The translations under genes and the position numbers were made by a program. Shown piece after piece: positions 39,601 to 48,272 of a stretch of DNA of 64,000 bases. Position 1 is the first letter of the stretch. The number at the start of each line of letters is the position of its first letter. The DNA is from Branchiostoma belcheri (lineage: Eukaryota > Chordata > Leptocardii > Amphioxiformes > Branchiostomatidae). Location of the stretch: contig NW_017804054.1 in assembly GCF_001625305.1 (NCBI RefSeq), positions 395,648 through 459,647 on the forward strand. The letters run 5' to 3'. The notes beneath the pieces were generated by a model. The model was not told the origin of the DNA, did no database searches, and was given only the letters and a program-made list of their open reading frames with translations.

Positions 39601-41258
39601 AGTGTTGGTAAGCTCAGTATAAGACATGTATATCCAAGTCCTTTTGAAGTGTCAGTCATCAAGTTAAGTTTTTATTGAAGATCACATCTTGCAAGACTAG
39701 AGGTCCTATTGAGAACAAAATATATGTAAATGGGTAAGGAAATTTGTACTCATCATCATTAGATAATTTTTGTATTATGTTCAAGTGTAAAACATGAGAA
39801 TGAACACTGATCTGCCTGATTGCCTTGTCTTGCTTTTTGAAGGTCGTCACCGTTGTTTGGTTCAAACCTAACTGGTTCAAGGTCACTTTCAATTGAAGCT
39901 TATCTCCAAAATCCTCTGTTTCTCACCACCACAGGTGCGTACATCCCTCGGTGTGCTGAGGACGGTTACTACATGACAGAGCAGTGCAACGGCCCGTACT
40001 GTTGGTGTGTGGACAAGCACGGCCATGAGCTGGAGGACACACGTACCCGGGGACATGCCGTCTGTGGTACGTTTTCTTGGCTCTCAGATTTTTTTAAACC
40101 CTGTAAATACCTGCTTAAAGTACGCATTTTGATCAAATTACACACCACGGATTTCGGGCCTGTTGGAGACAAATCTGCCAACCTGAAATGTCAATTGAAA
40201 AAACTGAAATAAATTATGCACCCCAACTTTGGCGAGACATGAGGCACTTTTTAGATTTTGAAAAATTCATCGGACATTTACGGTATACTGAACTGGAAAA
40301 ACATGATGAAAGCAAAACAAAGGGTGATGACCAGTTTTATGGTTGACTCAGTTTTTCATTGATAGTGAAAGCCCTGGTAACAGTACCCTACCCTCTACAG
40401 TCATACATCGTGTGTTCTTCACAAAATACTGGGATGATGAGGGATTATAAAGTTCTTGTTGCATGCAGCATTACGTAATATTTACAAAGTGCAGGAGGCT
40501 AGAGGTCTGGAAAGGTTACCTTGTAAAGAGCACATCTGCCAGAGTGATGAATTAATGTCAGTTCAGCCACATGCAGGTCACGTACCTGTAGTTCAGGATT
40601 CACCGCTGTGGCCGGAATGAGAGGTCTTGGAAATCTCAAGATCCTAATGTCAAAGTGTCAGATGGAAATGTACTTAGTGTCACAACCAGCAATTTGGCAT
40701 CACTCAAACTCAATGGAATAACTGCAGCGCATGCGTTCCTAATGTACGGGATGTACATGTAATCTGTTCATCATTTCTAGAAAGACATTTGAAATGGTGC
40801 ATTGTGCACTGAAGGGGTCTATGCTTTTATATATGAACCCAAACTGTACCCAGCTGTGAAAATTGATTTATCAATTCATCATGATCTCTGTAAATCTCAG
40901 GTTCTAAATGATACCAAAGGACACTAATGACAAGTTCCTCTGTGTTTCGGGATTAAGATTTTGATGACTGTATTTTATGGGTGTATTTCAGCCTCATGCT
41001 ACTATGTCTATAAAAAAATAAATGGTTTTGTTTGATTGATTGATTGATTGTTTGATTGATTGATTCTCAGATGCTATTGGAGCTGATACTCCTCTAGAAA
41101 AGAAAGCTGATGAGGAGGAGGCAGAGGAGGAGGACCAGGTGCCTGAGGAGGAAGAGGAGCCGGAGGAGGAGGATGGGGGTTTTGAGGAAACCACTGATGA
41201 CGAGGACTATACCGATGCATCTGGAGATGACTATGAAGAGGAGGAAATTGAACCTTAA
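4275..41258 (+). CDS. SPOCK: Testican (SPOCK-family) secreted calcium-binding proteoglycan, full gene, 12 coding exons
   Basis: Coding exons: 4275-4418, 32170-32251, 33398-33497, 34714-34752, 35108-35201, 35430-35499, 36076-37362, 37810-37902, 38220-38435, 39481-39552, 39935-40066, 41071-41258. They sum to 2517 nt (838 residues plus TAA) and every junction keeps frame. Domains in order: signal peptide (1 to about 19); testican N-terminal segment; four-cysteine follistatin-like region (76-108); Kazal module (122-172); a unique 429-residue insert (177-605); SPARC-type extracellular calcium-binding domain with two EF hands (606-708); thyroglobulin type-1 domain with CWCV (709-776); acidic tail with a Ser-Gly site. 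Without the insert the protein would be 409 residues, close to vertebrate testicans (about 430-440). Role from family: extracellular matrix proteoglycan affecting protease activity and cell-matrix interaction. The domain order is specific to testican, unlike SPARC or SMOC. Confidence 0.92.
10706..10924. mobile_element. Near-perfect hairpin, MITE candidate
   Basis: Left arm TAACATCTGTGTCCATA..., GGGTCCATAATATCGCCACC and GCTTAAAGATATTTTTACTGCAACATAC is answered in reverse complement by the right arm ending GGACACAGATGTTA. Arms are about 85-90 nt around a loop of about 40 nt. No transposase is present, so a non-autonomous element is the likely explanation. Confidence 0.75.
14990..18436. repeat. 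Duplicated segment, copy 1
   Basis: From CTCTTTAGGCATTGTGTTCC onward this matches copy 2 (18979-22054) almost base for base, with scattered substitutions and small indels, until TACTTTTGTAG/TACTTTTGTGG where they part. Copy 1 alone carries the non-LTR insertion at 16382-16794. Confidence 0.93.
16382..16794 (+). mobile_element. 5'-truncated non-LTR retrotransposon tail, present in only one duplicate copy
   Basis: Absent at the matching place in copy 2. Flanked by a 5-bp repeat CTATT (16377-16381 and 16790-16794) and ending near AATAAACTTCTATT. It holds an open frame to 16643 with R-I-C-x2-C, E-x-HFI-x3-C spacing (RICKYCNAKAVEDEIHFISN), typical of the extreme C-terminus of LINE reverse-transcriptase proteins. 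Only the last 3' portion inserted, as in most LINE copies. Confidence 0.75.
18437..18958. other. Copy-1-specific sequence up to the contig edge
   Basis: Unlike the flanks, this stretch is CpG-rich (CGGAGGTC, CGCCGTC, GGCATGCCCG) and has no counterpart after copy 2. A minus-strand frame at 18455-18712 contains CFDCEHEKSADHNTP but was not recognised. Confidence 0.5.
18959..18978. other. Assembly gap (20 Ns)
   Basis: A run of 20 unknown bases. Copy 2 of the duplicated block begins at the first base after it, showing that it marks a contig join. Confidence 0.99.
18979..22054. repeat. Duplicated segment, copy 2
   Basis: Starts exactly at the contig edge and repeats 14990-18436 without the non-LTR insertion. 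It differs by substitutions and indels, for example an extra TTGGGAGGAAG near 21702 and a shortened segment near 20520. Confidence 0.93.
27104..27246. repeat. Inverted repeat, about 18-nt arms or longer
   Basis: TTATCCGAGGCTATTTTG (left) is mirrored by CAAAATAGCCTCGGACAA (right), and weaker pairing extends outward through TTATTATTTTTAT and GATAAAAAAGTGATAA. Probably a degraded miniature element. Confidence 0.55.
27670..28020. repeat. Minisatellite of about 52 bp, roughly seven diverged copies
   Basis: Units begin CTGGAAACATTGTTCAG, followed by TACCAAGGACAGGACCCTGGTACTG-like sequence; starts recur near 27670, 27721, 27773, 27825, 27877, 27935 and 27982. Open frames that cross it are products of the repeat. 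Confidence 0.85.
30546..30711. repeat. (CA)n microsatellite
   Basis: Long ACACAC tract with CGCACG and other interruptions. The Thr/His and Cys/Val frames on either strand are artefacts of the repeat. Confidence 0.97.
32170..32251 (+). CDS. SPOCK: Testican exon 2: acidic N-terminal segment
   Basis: Bounded by a CTGTACAG acceptor and a G|GTAAGG donor; encodes NTDDEDLTRDTWQPEIAVDD and seven more residues. It corresponds to the DDDYFRNWNP...DQALDP segment of vertebrate testicans just before the first cysteine module. It is preceded by the 27.7 kb intron. Confidence 0.8.
33398..33497 (+). CDS. SPOCK: Testican exon 3: four-cysteine follistatin-like module
   Basis: Reads EDPCRWVKCGRHKVCMP then VECISKKKLG. 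The spacing DPC-x4-C-x5-VC-...-C and the HKVC motif are those of the vertebrate testican module. Phase 1 in, phase 2 out, with a GTGAGT donor. Confidence 0.9.
34714..34752 (+). CDS. SPOCK: Testican exon 4: 39-nt basic microexon
   Basis: Encodes KKWSKYQEKKKD flanked by split Gly and Arg codons, with a CCCACAG acceptor and GTACAT donor. It matches the Lys-rich linker with KHWVG in vertebrate testicans. Length is a multiple of three with phase 2 at both ends, so it could be skipped without a frameshift. Confidence 0.75.
35108..35201 (+). CDS. SPOCK: Testican exon 5: Kazal module, first half
   Basis: Reads YGCTPCPVVRPEPVCGTDG then VTYSSKCKLDYQ; VCGTDGVTY is the hallmark of Kazal-type folds. Acceptor ACACCAG, donor GTACGT, ends in phase 0. 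Confidence 0.9.
35430..35499 (+). CDS. SPOCK: Testican exon 6: Kazal module, second half
   Basis: Encodes ACVSGKDIQEECTGKCPC then KPQIP, completing the Kazal disulfide set (A-C-x-S-G-K and C-x3-C-x-C). It ends in phase 1, the phase needed to join either exon 7 or exon 8. Confidence 0.9.
36076..37362 (+). CDS. SPOCK: Testican exon 7: giant 429-residue insert, lysine/tyrosine-rich then acidic
   Basis: A TTTTTTCCAG acceptor starts a 1287-nt uninterrupted frame that enters and leaves in phase 1. The encoded 429 residues contain no cysteine and no domain I recognise. The first part is rich in Lys, Tyr, Ser and Phe (YYKHLSAKY, KFKYGSYWSK, YKPKYESF). A middle region repeats a short theme (MVGEIEDV, MVGGIEDT, EDVIVGGEN). 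The end is Pro/Glu-rich and finishes in a long Asp/Glu run. A Ser-Gly-Glu (IPSGES) could accept a glycosaminoglycan. The DNA changes from A-rich to GC-rich near 37150. Vertebrate testicans have only a short linker here. The donor is weak (G|GTGTGA), consistent with optional use. Reading through gives 23 further codons and a stop at 37433. Confidence 0.85.
37734..37739 (+). promoter_or_regulatory. Intronic AATAAA after testican exon 7
   Basis: An AATAAA lies about 300 nt past the stop codon reached by reading through the weak exon 7 donor. It could serve a truncated isoform that ends after the insert, but a hexamer this common in AT-rich introns is weak evidence. Confidence 0.3.
37810..37902 (+). 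CDS. SPOCK: Testican exon 8: start of extracellular calcium-binding domain
   Basis: Reads VCSTEELEDMGNRLLEWFKV then LRKNDEKEKPD, matching the ACTDKEL...RLKDWF helix of vertebrate testicans. Phase 1 at both ends; donor GTAAGT. Confidence 0.88.
37934..38178. repeat. Two-copy duplication in testican intron 8
   Basis: About 37934-38043 and 38067-38178 share ACCCAGGC, AACTCAGTGTTGT, GGTTGACTTTGTCAGACAGACAA and TTGTACAGTAAA in the same order. Confidence 0.75.
38220..38435 (+). CDS. SPOCK: Testican exon 9: paired EF hands
   Basis: Encodes GWMFSKLDVNFDLFLSKKEL, a first EF hand whose loop has Asp1, Asn3, Asp5 and Glu12. A second follows in DRCDRIKDDILSANEWCSCF with Asp1, Asp5 and Glu12, as in the SPARC family. 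The flanking cysteines are conserved (ICYEP, EHCITPF, DRCD, WCSCF). Both loops look able to bind calcium. Phase 1 at both ends. Confidence 0.93.
38745..38913. repeat. Palindromic MITE-like hairpin in testican intron 9
   Basis: Arms TAATGCACTGCC...GTTGTATATGGTGTCATAAC and their complements ending GGCAGTGCATTA face each other around a short AT/CG loop. The arms also pair through GCAGCTGCCATAACCACC. Nearby, CATATAGCC (about 38928) and GGCTATATG (about 39271) form a further inverted pair, so the whole element may reach 39290. Between them are short TGTGCTGTTAT repeats. Confidence 0.75.
39481..39552 (+). CDS. SPOCK: Testican exon 10: linker and first thyroglobulin cysteine
   Basis: Encodes KPPCFAELDKVPVAEV then NGQRKFLL. 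PPC is the first cysteine of the thyroglobulin type-1 fold and KFLLG corresponds to KSLLG in vertebrates. Phase 1 at both ends. Confidence 0.88.
39935..40066 (+). CDS. SPOCK: Testican exon 11: thyroglobulin type-1 domain
   Basis: Reads GAYIPRCAEDGYYMTEQCNG, then PYCWCVDKHGHEL and ends HAVC. The QC, CWCV and VC motifs complete the six-cysteine fold with exon 10. The segment between QC and CWCV is slightly shorter than in vertebrate testicans. Confidence 0.93.
41031..41066. repeat. (GATT)n microsatellite at the exon 12 acceptor
   Basis: Repeated TTGATTGATTG runs directly into the TTCTCAG acceptor at 41070, so it forms the polypyrimidine/branch region of the last intron and may vary in length. 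Confidence 0.8.
41071..41258 (+). CDS. SPOCK: Testican exon 12: acidic C-terminal tail and stop
   Basis: Starts DAIGADTPLEKKADEEEAEE and continues as a Glu/Asp-rich tail ending YEEEEIEP then TAA. DASGDDYEEEE contains a Ser-Gly in acidic context, the type of site that carries glycosaminoglycan chains in testicans. Only this dipeptide is present, against the clustered Ser-Gly sites of human testican-1. Confidence 0.88.
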
Positions 41259-42505
41259 ACACCCTTACTTTACCTTCACAAGCACCAATACCTTTGGCAC
41301 ATGTATATCTGACCCACGTTTATGCAAAATGAAATCAGCATCATGGCAATGATTAGGTCAGGAAACTTTTAACTGAGGAACAACAAATGGTTGGATACAA
41401 AATGAATACATAATGCCAAGTAGGTTCCTGAGTGCCAGGATGTACTGTAGTCTTCACTATATTTCCTACCACCAAGTTAAGGGGTTACCGACAGGTCTAT
41501 GGTCATATCTAGAAGCAGTTTAAGAATCGGGACATTGGCCAGTACCTGTACATAAACAATGTACAAGTTGTGGGGATATGGATTTGTATAGAAACTACAA
41601 TTGTAGATGCCAACTTTCAAATACCAAAACTGGAAGACGAAGTCATTTTGTAGTATTGAGCTGTAACAGTTGTAGAGTTTGACTCCAGAACACAGGAAAT
41701 CGTTTTTAGGTTCTATATAAGATTTCTTTAATAAGAGAAAAACCGTTAGACATGGAAGTGTCCGAGAGATGCTTACCACCCAATTATCTTGTACATGTAA
41801 CTTTATAGTTTATCTTTATATGTAAGCAGGATATATCACTCAAGTCTTGAGATTATGCAACTGTGGATTATGTACATTTTACATCCACAAGCTCCCAGTC
41901 ACCACCAGTATAGCAAACTGCATTCTTGTAACTAAAAACAGTTTAAATAGAATGTGAGACAATAAGCTGCACTATGAAGTGACGTCTTTCATGCAACAAA
42001 GGCTTATGTTATAATTATATAGTAGGCAATTTGGCGTGGACGGATGTATGTTTTGTGATAGTCATCTGGCAAAATGGTTTATCTAAAAGAATTGAGAGTT
42101 TGACATAGTTTTAGGCATTTATACATATATTGCATAGACTATTGTTGTCTAGCGACTTTTTGATAGCTGCTACTATTATTTACCTACCTGTGTAGTATAA
42201 TAATCCTGATTGTTGAAACAGTAAACAATGAAGCCAACATTATGAAGTGCACGCTGCAAAGATTGGAACTCCAGTCAACTAACCATCATGCAACTGTTAT
42301 ATTTACATCACAGTGCATGTTGCGTAGTCTTACAACATGGAATTTTGTGTTGGTCTCCTTTGTACTGAGCTGTGTCTGTCATATGAATATTACCATATGA
42401 TTGTGAGTATGATTGTGAGAATGTCATTCTTCCTTTTGAGATAAACCTTTCTTGTGTGGTGTTGTTTTAATGTCTTATTCAATAAAAATTAAGGTGATCA
42501 CATGG
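41259..42505 (+). other. SPOCK: Testican 3' UTR
   Basis: About 1.2 kb of AT-rich sequence after the stop, ending just past AATAAA at 42481-42486. No coding signal seen. Confidence 0.65.
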
Positions 42506-43600
42506 GTTAGTGTCTTAGCAGAGGTACTTTGTATCAAGGACATTCTATGTCCAATTGTTGGTGTAGAACGCCACATGAAAAAATTACAGCGTTGAAATTT
42601 CTTTTATTCGCAGCATTAATCATTAACTTCTAATGACCATAATCTATTATGATTTATGGCTTTCAGCAATCAAATCACGTATTCTTTGTATGTGAAAGTC
42701 GGATATTCATCGTGAAACGGGAAACTCACATATTCACCGAATTTGGCATACGGTTCAAAAGCGCCACATAACAGCTAAATGTATCATTGCAAGTTGTGTA
42801 TTCTGCACGCGGTTTAAAAGCGCCGCCTAGCAGCCAAGATTATCATTGCAAGTCAGGTGAGTTTTTTTCAAAGTTGTAATCCTTGCAATTATCCTTTTAT
42901 TACCGTTAGTAAAGTGCGCGGACGCCCGTCGGTTCCAAGCGCCGCGACGTCCGAGAAAGTGGCCCCATATTCAGACACACACCACCTCCGACCTTCCTTC
43001 TACCCGTCTTATTACTTGTATTACCGTGTTTCCGAAATAAGGGGTCTTATACTGTGTCAATCCTCCATCTAAAGTTACGATTTTCCATCCTTACTTCTGC
43101 TTGGTTATCATTCATCTGGTAACGAGATCGACAGCGAAAATTTAAAGGATGTGACCACTTCTGCAAGCGATCGGCTGGTTGCAAAATCACGTTTTGCCGC
43201 ATTTAAAAAATCTTTGAAACTAAGCTTCGCCAGCTGGTCTTATCTTTGGACACGCCATAATTCGCGGTTAGTTATAGTACAAGTCATGTCGGGGGATATA
43301 TTTGTTAGCGTTCGGAATCTCGGTTCGCAATTTTCAAAGTTGTTTCAGTGAGAAATGGATGTTGTACAGTAATAGTTGGCAGTAAACTTAACACAAGATA
43401 AGTATCATTTGTTTAGCAAGATTTGTGATGTCAACACTTGAAAGTGTAGGAATCTTGTTTTTTTGGCCCGCCTTTTTTTTCGCCATATCGCAGTTGATTT
43501 GGAGCCTGCGAAGGATGTCACCCATAAAAATTACTTGCTGTGGCCTAATTGAGAAAAATGCAAATTCTGGTGATTCATGAACAGGTGGTAGGACCACGCC
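42506..43600. other. Intergenic region downstream of testican
   Basis: Holds a two-copy repeat of about 46 bp (42751-42796 and 42810-42856; CGGTT-AAAAGCGCC and ATCATTGCAAGT) and a CpG-richer part near 42915-42965. No gene seen. Confidence 0.5.
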
Positions 43601-43609
43601 GCCGCAGGA

Positions 43610-46436
43610 AAATGGCGAGTGCGTTTGGAATGGGAGAACTCGGCGGTTAAAATTCGCCTTGAAAGACGCCCTACGTACGTCCGTTTTAGGTGGTGAGTTC
43701 TACTTAACATTATCCTCCATATTGTCGTGACTATTTTAAGTGAACAAATTGTAATGAAATGAAGGAAAAACACAGAATAGCTTAAGTTACTTGCGGCGAC
43801 GGTTCCCTGGGTTTAATTCTGCCGCTGGAGGGCACTCCAGATGTGCGACGAAGTTCGATATAGTAGGGCCCTGGGTTTGATACCGAACTATGAATCACTC
43901 CGGAACCTTTCCAAACAAATTGGGCATTATATCAATGATGGTGTTATTGTTGCCGTGTATATTTATACTCAGAAAAGAACAAGAAATAGTCATGCCTTTA
44001 AGTACCAGAGTTATCAACCAAGGATTGAGGTGTTCAAAAACTAATTTTTCCCTAGAATTCGTAGAGTGGAACTCGTTGCCACCAAGTACAGTAGATAGCT
44101 TCAAACAACGTTTAGATCTAGATAAGACTTTTAAAGGTGAGTTGCTGTAACACGTCGTTCTGTGTAATATTTGCCATCTGCCGCCTCGCCACGTGCTTGT
44201 GAAGCGGTGTGTTAAGTCGAGGGGTATACAGAAGACATAGTGAACCTGTGCGACCTGCCTTGTCCGACAGGTAAGTGTTATAACAAGGTGGCCAGGTAGC
44301 TAGGGACAATATTCATGTTTGGTCTAGTGTACAAAGTTGACTTCATTACATGTACCTACCTGAAACAAGAGGTATTGTTACTAATACAAGTGAAATGAGA
44401 GTTATATATACTTCCATGAAAATGGGTGTATTGTTTTGGGTATACATATGTATTTGTATTATTATTATATGTGGAGTTAATTCATTAATCTGATTTGGAT
44501 TGTAGATTCGAAGCACAAATTCCCAGATGCAGAACAAAAGTACGTGCAATGATATTTTAGGTGAGCCTAAAGTGTTGATGGTAAGATGAAAACTATTCAC
44601 AATCGGCATGGCAATAATTTTACAAGTATGTCTATGTGTTTGTCATGGATTGTTTGTTAAGATGCATTCTTTACATTTATCTACACTGCATGATTGTGAG
44701 TCACCATTCTTTTAAGTTCTATGGATTATATACAATAATTTTATGCATGTACTGTGTTACTCATCATAATTATGGATAATTAAGAGCTTATTTTCAATAT
44801 TCTCAGAAGTCTTTTATTTAACATATCATGGTGTTTTTTAACTTATTAAAAAAAGTTTGTCTTTTCCAGGACACTTAGTCATCAAAAATTTTATCTCAAT
44901 GCTCTGTCAACAAGAGTTGTGTTTGAAGTTTGTTGAACTGATGTTTGTAATAATGCATTTCTATGTGCCGTCAGTACATGACTGCACATACATATTCGAT
45001 GGTACATATTGGATGCAACATAGTATTGCTGGCTATAGTATGATGTGACTGTAGCTTGAAGCTTGAATTTTCAATGACTGTTTTGTCAACATGAGATGTG
45101 TGTCAACTTGTCATGTGGATTGTTTTGATGTGATATGTCAGATGTATTTTCATGTGATTGTTGTTTGGTTATGATCTATTTTCACTTTTGACTGAATGTT
45201 ACAACTCTACTTCTGCAATGCTCTCTTTTTCCTCAGTAACAGAGGCATGTACCATTTACCCAAAGCAGGTTTTAAAACTTTTGAACAAATGTGTGAATAT
45301 TATTAATGTATTTTGTCTAATGACATGTGTGTTCTGTGAATATTGCTGATGTATGTATATTTGGAATATGTTTTTTCTGAATGAGTTTTCTTTTGTACCA
45401 TAGGTTGTGGGAAGCTGATGCTGTATACCGCAGACCATGTGGGACCTGTCAGCTCTCCTGTATACCTGTCTATATTCCTGGAGGACCTGTCTGTATTCCT
45501 GGAGGACCCATTGTGTTTCTGAGGGTCCTGTCATCTACTATCTTCGAGACAAGAGAACATCGGACCTGACTGTGAGTTGACTTTCACTTCTAGAACTCTT
45601 TGGGGATCTGCATGCTGCAAGGTGTAATCAACTGGTTGCATAATTAAACTTTTGTGTAACGTTAATTGGATGCTGCGCTGCTCTGAAATTTGCATAAAGC
45701 ATAAAACGTCCAGCTTGTGCATATGAAGCATAATACGTGGTCGCTGCTTTCCGGGAATTTAGCACAAAGCTTGATCGTGAACTTCCTTGCAGATCCCTAA
45801 CAAAAATGACGATGAAAAATGTTGGCAAAGGGCAATTTTTTTGATCCTCTAGATTTTTAGTTCCAAACACCATTGTTTGAAAAATTAGCCCGCCCTGCTA
45901 TTTGTTGTCATTTTTGAAAGCGTTCACACTTTTTATACTAATATTTAGTTTAAGGTTGTGATAACTCATTGCAGACACTGTGTTAAACACATTTTCCTAT
46001 TGAAGAGAGCACATGCAAAATTGCCTTTAGTTTCTCTGTATGGTAATGGGGTATATTTTCAAATCATTTGCAATCAAAGTGTTTTCCCTGGTATCTTCTT
46101 AATCATAATTGACTTCCACCTTTTAACTTCTAGTCTAGTAAACTTAGCTAGTCTAAGTCATTTCTGAAAATAAAATATTGTGTGGGAACTTATAACAGAA
46201 GCAAGCTTCCGCACTGTGCTTTGGACCTTTACAGGCAGCATTTAGCTCCATTCTTACAGTCATAAACTTGCACGTTGTGTGACATAATATCTTGCATTAG
46301 TAAGGCCAATTGCTGTTGTCAATACAGTAACTTTTGTTTCTTTGTCTTCAAGATGCGGACCCGGAGACTGTGGACTGCCGCAGGAGGAAGAACCAGACTT
46401 TTGTAGGCAGGGCTGCGTGAAAGAAGATGGGGAGGA
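43610..46436 (+). ncRNA. Possible plus-strand noncoding transcription unit
   Basis: A promoter-like AAAATGGCGAGTGCG (YY1-type motif) at 43612-43626 is followed by a donor (GTG|GTGAGT, exon end 43692). Further exon-like pieces with good sites are 44506-44560 (TTGTAG acceptor, GTGAGC donor), one beginning 44870 (TTTTCCAG), 45404-45571 (ACCATAG acceptor, GTGAGT donor) and 46353-46436 (CTTCAAG acceptor, GTGAGT donor). No frame of any length continues across them. The last lies inside the left arm of the palindrome. Splice sites alone can arise by chance, so this is a hypothesis. Confidence 0.3.
43966..44147 (+). mobile_element. Decayed non-LTR retrotransposon C-terminal fragment
   Basis: The piece RTRNSHAFKYQSYQPR in one frame and VEWNSLPPSTVDSFKQRL in another are the two halves of the usual C-terminal signature of CR1/L2/Jockey-like reverse-transcriptase proteins (RNSH, WN-LP, SFK-RLD). 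The frame changes near 44040, so the copy is broken. Confidence 0.7.
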
Positions 46437-48272
46437 GTGAGTATGGTTTCTTTATTAACACGAGACAACACTCTACATGCACACACTTGCACTCACATTT
46501 CTCTTTTTTCGTGAGGAGCCATTTAACATTTATTGTAGCCGGCGACTTCAATTTCATAATGGTTGAACACTGAAAAATTCTTTATATTGTATGGTTGAAT
46601 GCCAAATTACCCCTAAATTGTTGCTTCATACCTTAACACTTAAATTCTCCTGCCGAAAAACTTCGCATCTAACCCGGCTGCATGAATTCCACGTTGTTAT
46701 CCTCTTCATATTGTATGAATTCCAAATTGCCCCCAAAATTTTCGCTTTGGACCTTTACATTTAAATTCTCTAGCCAAAAAACTTTGAATCTTAGCCGGCT
46801 GCATTAATTCCTTAGTCATCCTCTTCGTATCGTATGAATGCCAAATTGCCCCCAAAATTGTCCCCTTAGACCTTTCTTTACACTTAAATTCTCTATCTTT
46901 GTATTAATTCCACACTAATCCTTTGTTTTGTCCCGCCAAAAAAAAATTAATTGGCACCCTCACCTGGTTAATTAATTGGATTAAGTTTTCCCGCCAAAAA
47001 ACTTAGTATATAGAGCACTCTAACCTTGAACTTGTGCCCCCCCTCTTCCTGCCTACCTCCCACACTTCTTCCACAACTCAGAGTATGTTTTAAGTTACAC
47101 TGTTGTCTGGACTTCTTCGAACATGTAGTCACCACACTCTGCTACACAAACACTTTGTTGATCAAGTGCAGTTTTTCCACCACTTAGACTTTAGAATAAT
47201 CTCTCGCTCTCCTGGTCAGTCAATTGCACTGGTATACTGATGTGTCGAAGCATCAATGTCTCCGAAAAGACATCCCTCGGGGAGTACACTTAGTGCATTG
47301 ACCAACCAGGAGAGCAAGAGATTATTATTCTAAAGTCTAAGTGGCAGAAAACTGCACTCGATCAACAGTGTTTGTGTAGCAGAGTTTGGTGACTACATGT
47401 TCGAAGAAGTCCAGAGAGTTGGAACAGTAACTAACATACCGTGAGTTGTGTGGGAGGTGGGCAGGAAGAGTGGGGAGGGGGGCACAAGTTCAAGGTTAGA
47501 GTGCTCTATATACTAAGTTTTTTGGCGGGAAAACTTAATCCAATTAATTAACCAGGTGAGGGTGCCAATTAATTTTTTTTTGGCAGAAGTAATGTGACCG
47601 GCTAAGATTCAAAGTTTTTCGGCTAGAGAATTTAAATGTAAAGGTCCAAAGCGAAAATTTTGGGGGCAATTTGGAATTCATACAATATGAAAAGGATAAC
47701 AACGTGGAATTCATGCAGTCGGCTTAGATAGGAAGTTTTTCGGTGGGAGAATTTAAGTATAAAGGTCCAAAGTGACAATTTTGGGGGCAATCTGGCATTT
47801 ATACAATATGAAGAGGATGACTAAGGAATTAATGTGGCCGGCTAAGATACAGTTTTTCGGCGGGAGAATTTAAGTGTAAAGGTCTGAAGCAACAATTTAG
47901 GGGCGATTCGGCATTCAATTCAATCATACAATATGAAGAATTTTTCAGTGTTGCTCAACATGAAATTGAAGTCGCCGGCTACAATAAACATTAAATGAAA
48001 AAAGAGAAATGTGAGTGCAAGTGTGTGCATGTGGAGTGTTGTCTTGTGTTAACAAAGAAACCATACTCACACCTCCCCATCTTCTTTTACACACACGTAC
48101 AGCCCTGCCTACGAAGTCTGGTTCTGCCTGTTGCCTGGTCTCCGGGTCCACATCTTGAAGACAGAGAAACAAAAGTCACTGTATTGGCCTTACTAATGCA
48201 AGATATTGTCACACAACATGCAAGTTTATGACAGTTAGAATGTAGCTAAATGTTCAGTGGCCTGTAAAGGTC
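46226..48272. repeat. Two-kilobase near-palindrome (long inverted repeat)
   Basis: Left arm 46226-47229 and right arm 47293-48272 are reverse complements over about 1 kb with scattered mismatches and small indels, around a spacer of about 63 bp. Outer ends: GACCTTTACAGGC and GCCTGTAAAGGTC-type sequence. Each arm contains three or so diverged tandem units of roughly 130 bp with CAAATTGCCCCCAAAATT and CACTTAAATTCTC, and TTTTTTGGCGGGAAAACTTAA near the centre. No transposase is seen. Options are a foldback transposon or a segmental inverted duplication. Confidence 0.9.

Noticed and set aside
43388-43773. Minus-strand frames near 43.4-43.8 kb
   Set aside because: No domain, overlapping frames of similar length, and no splice support.
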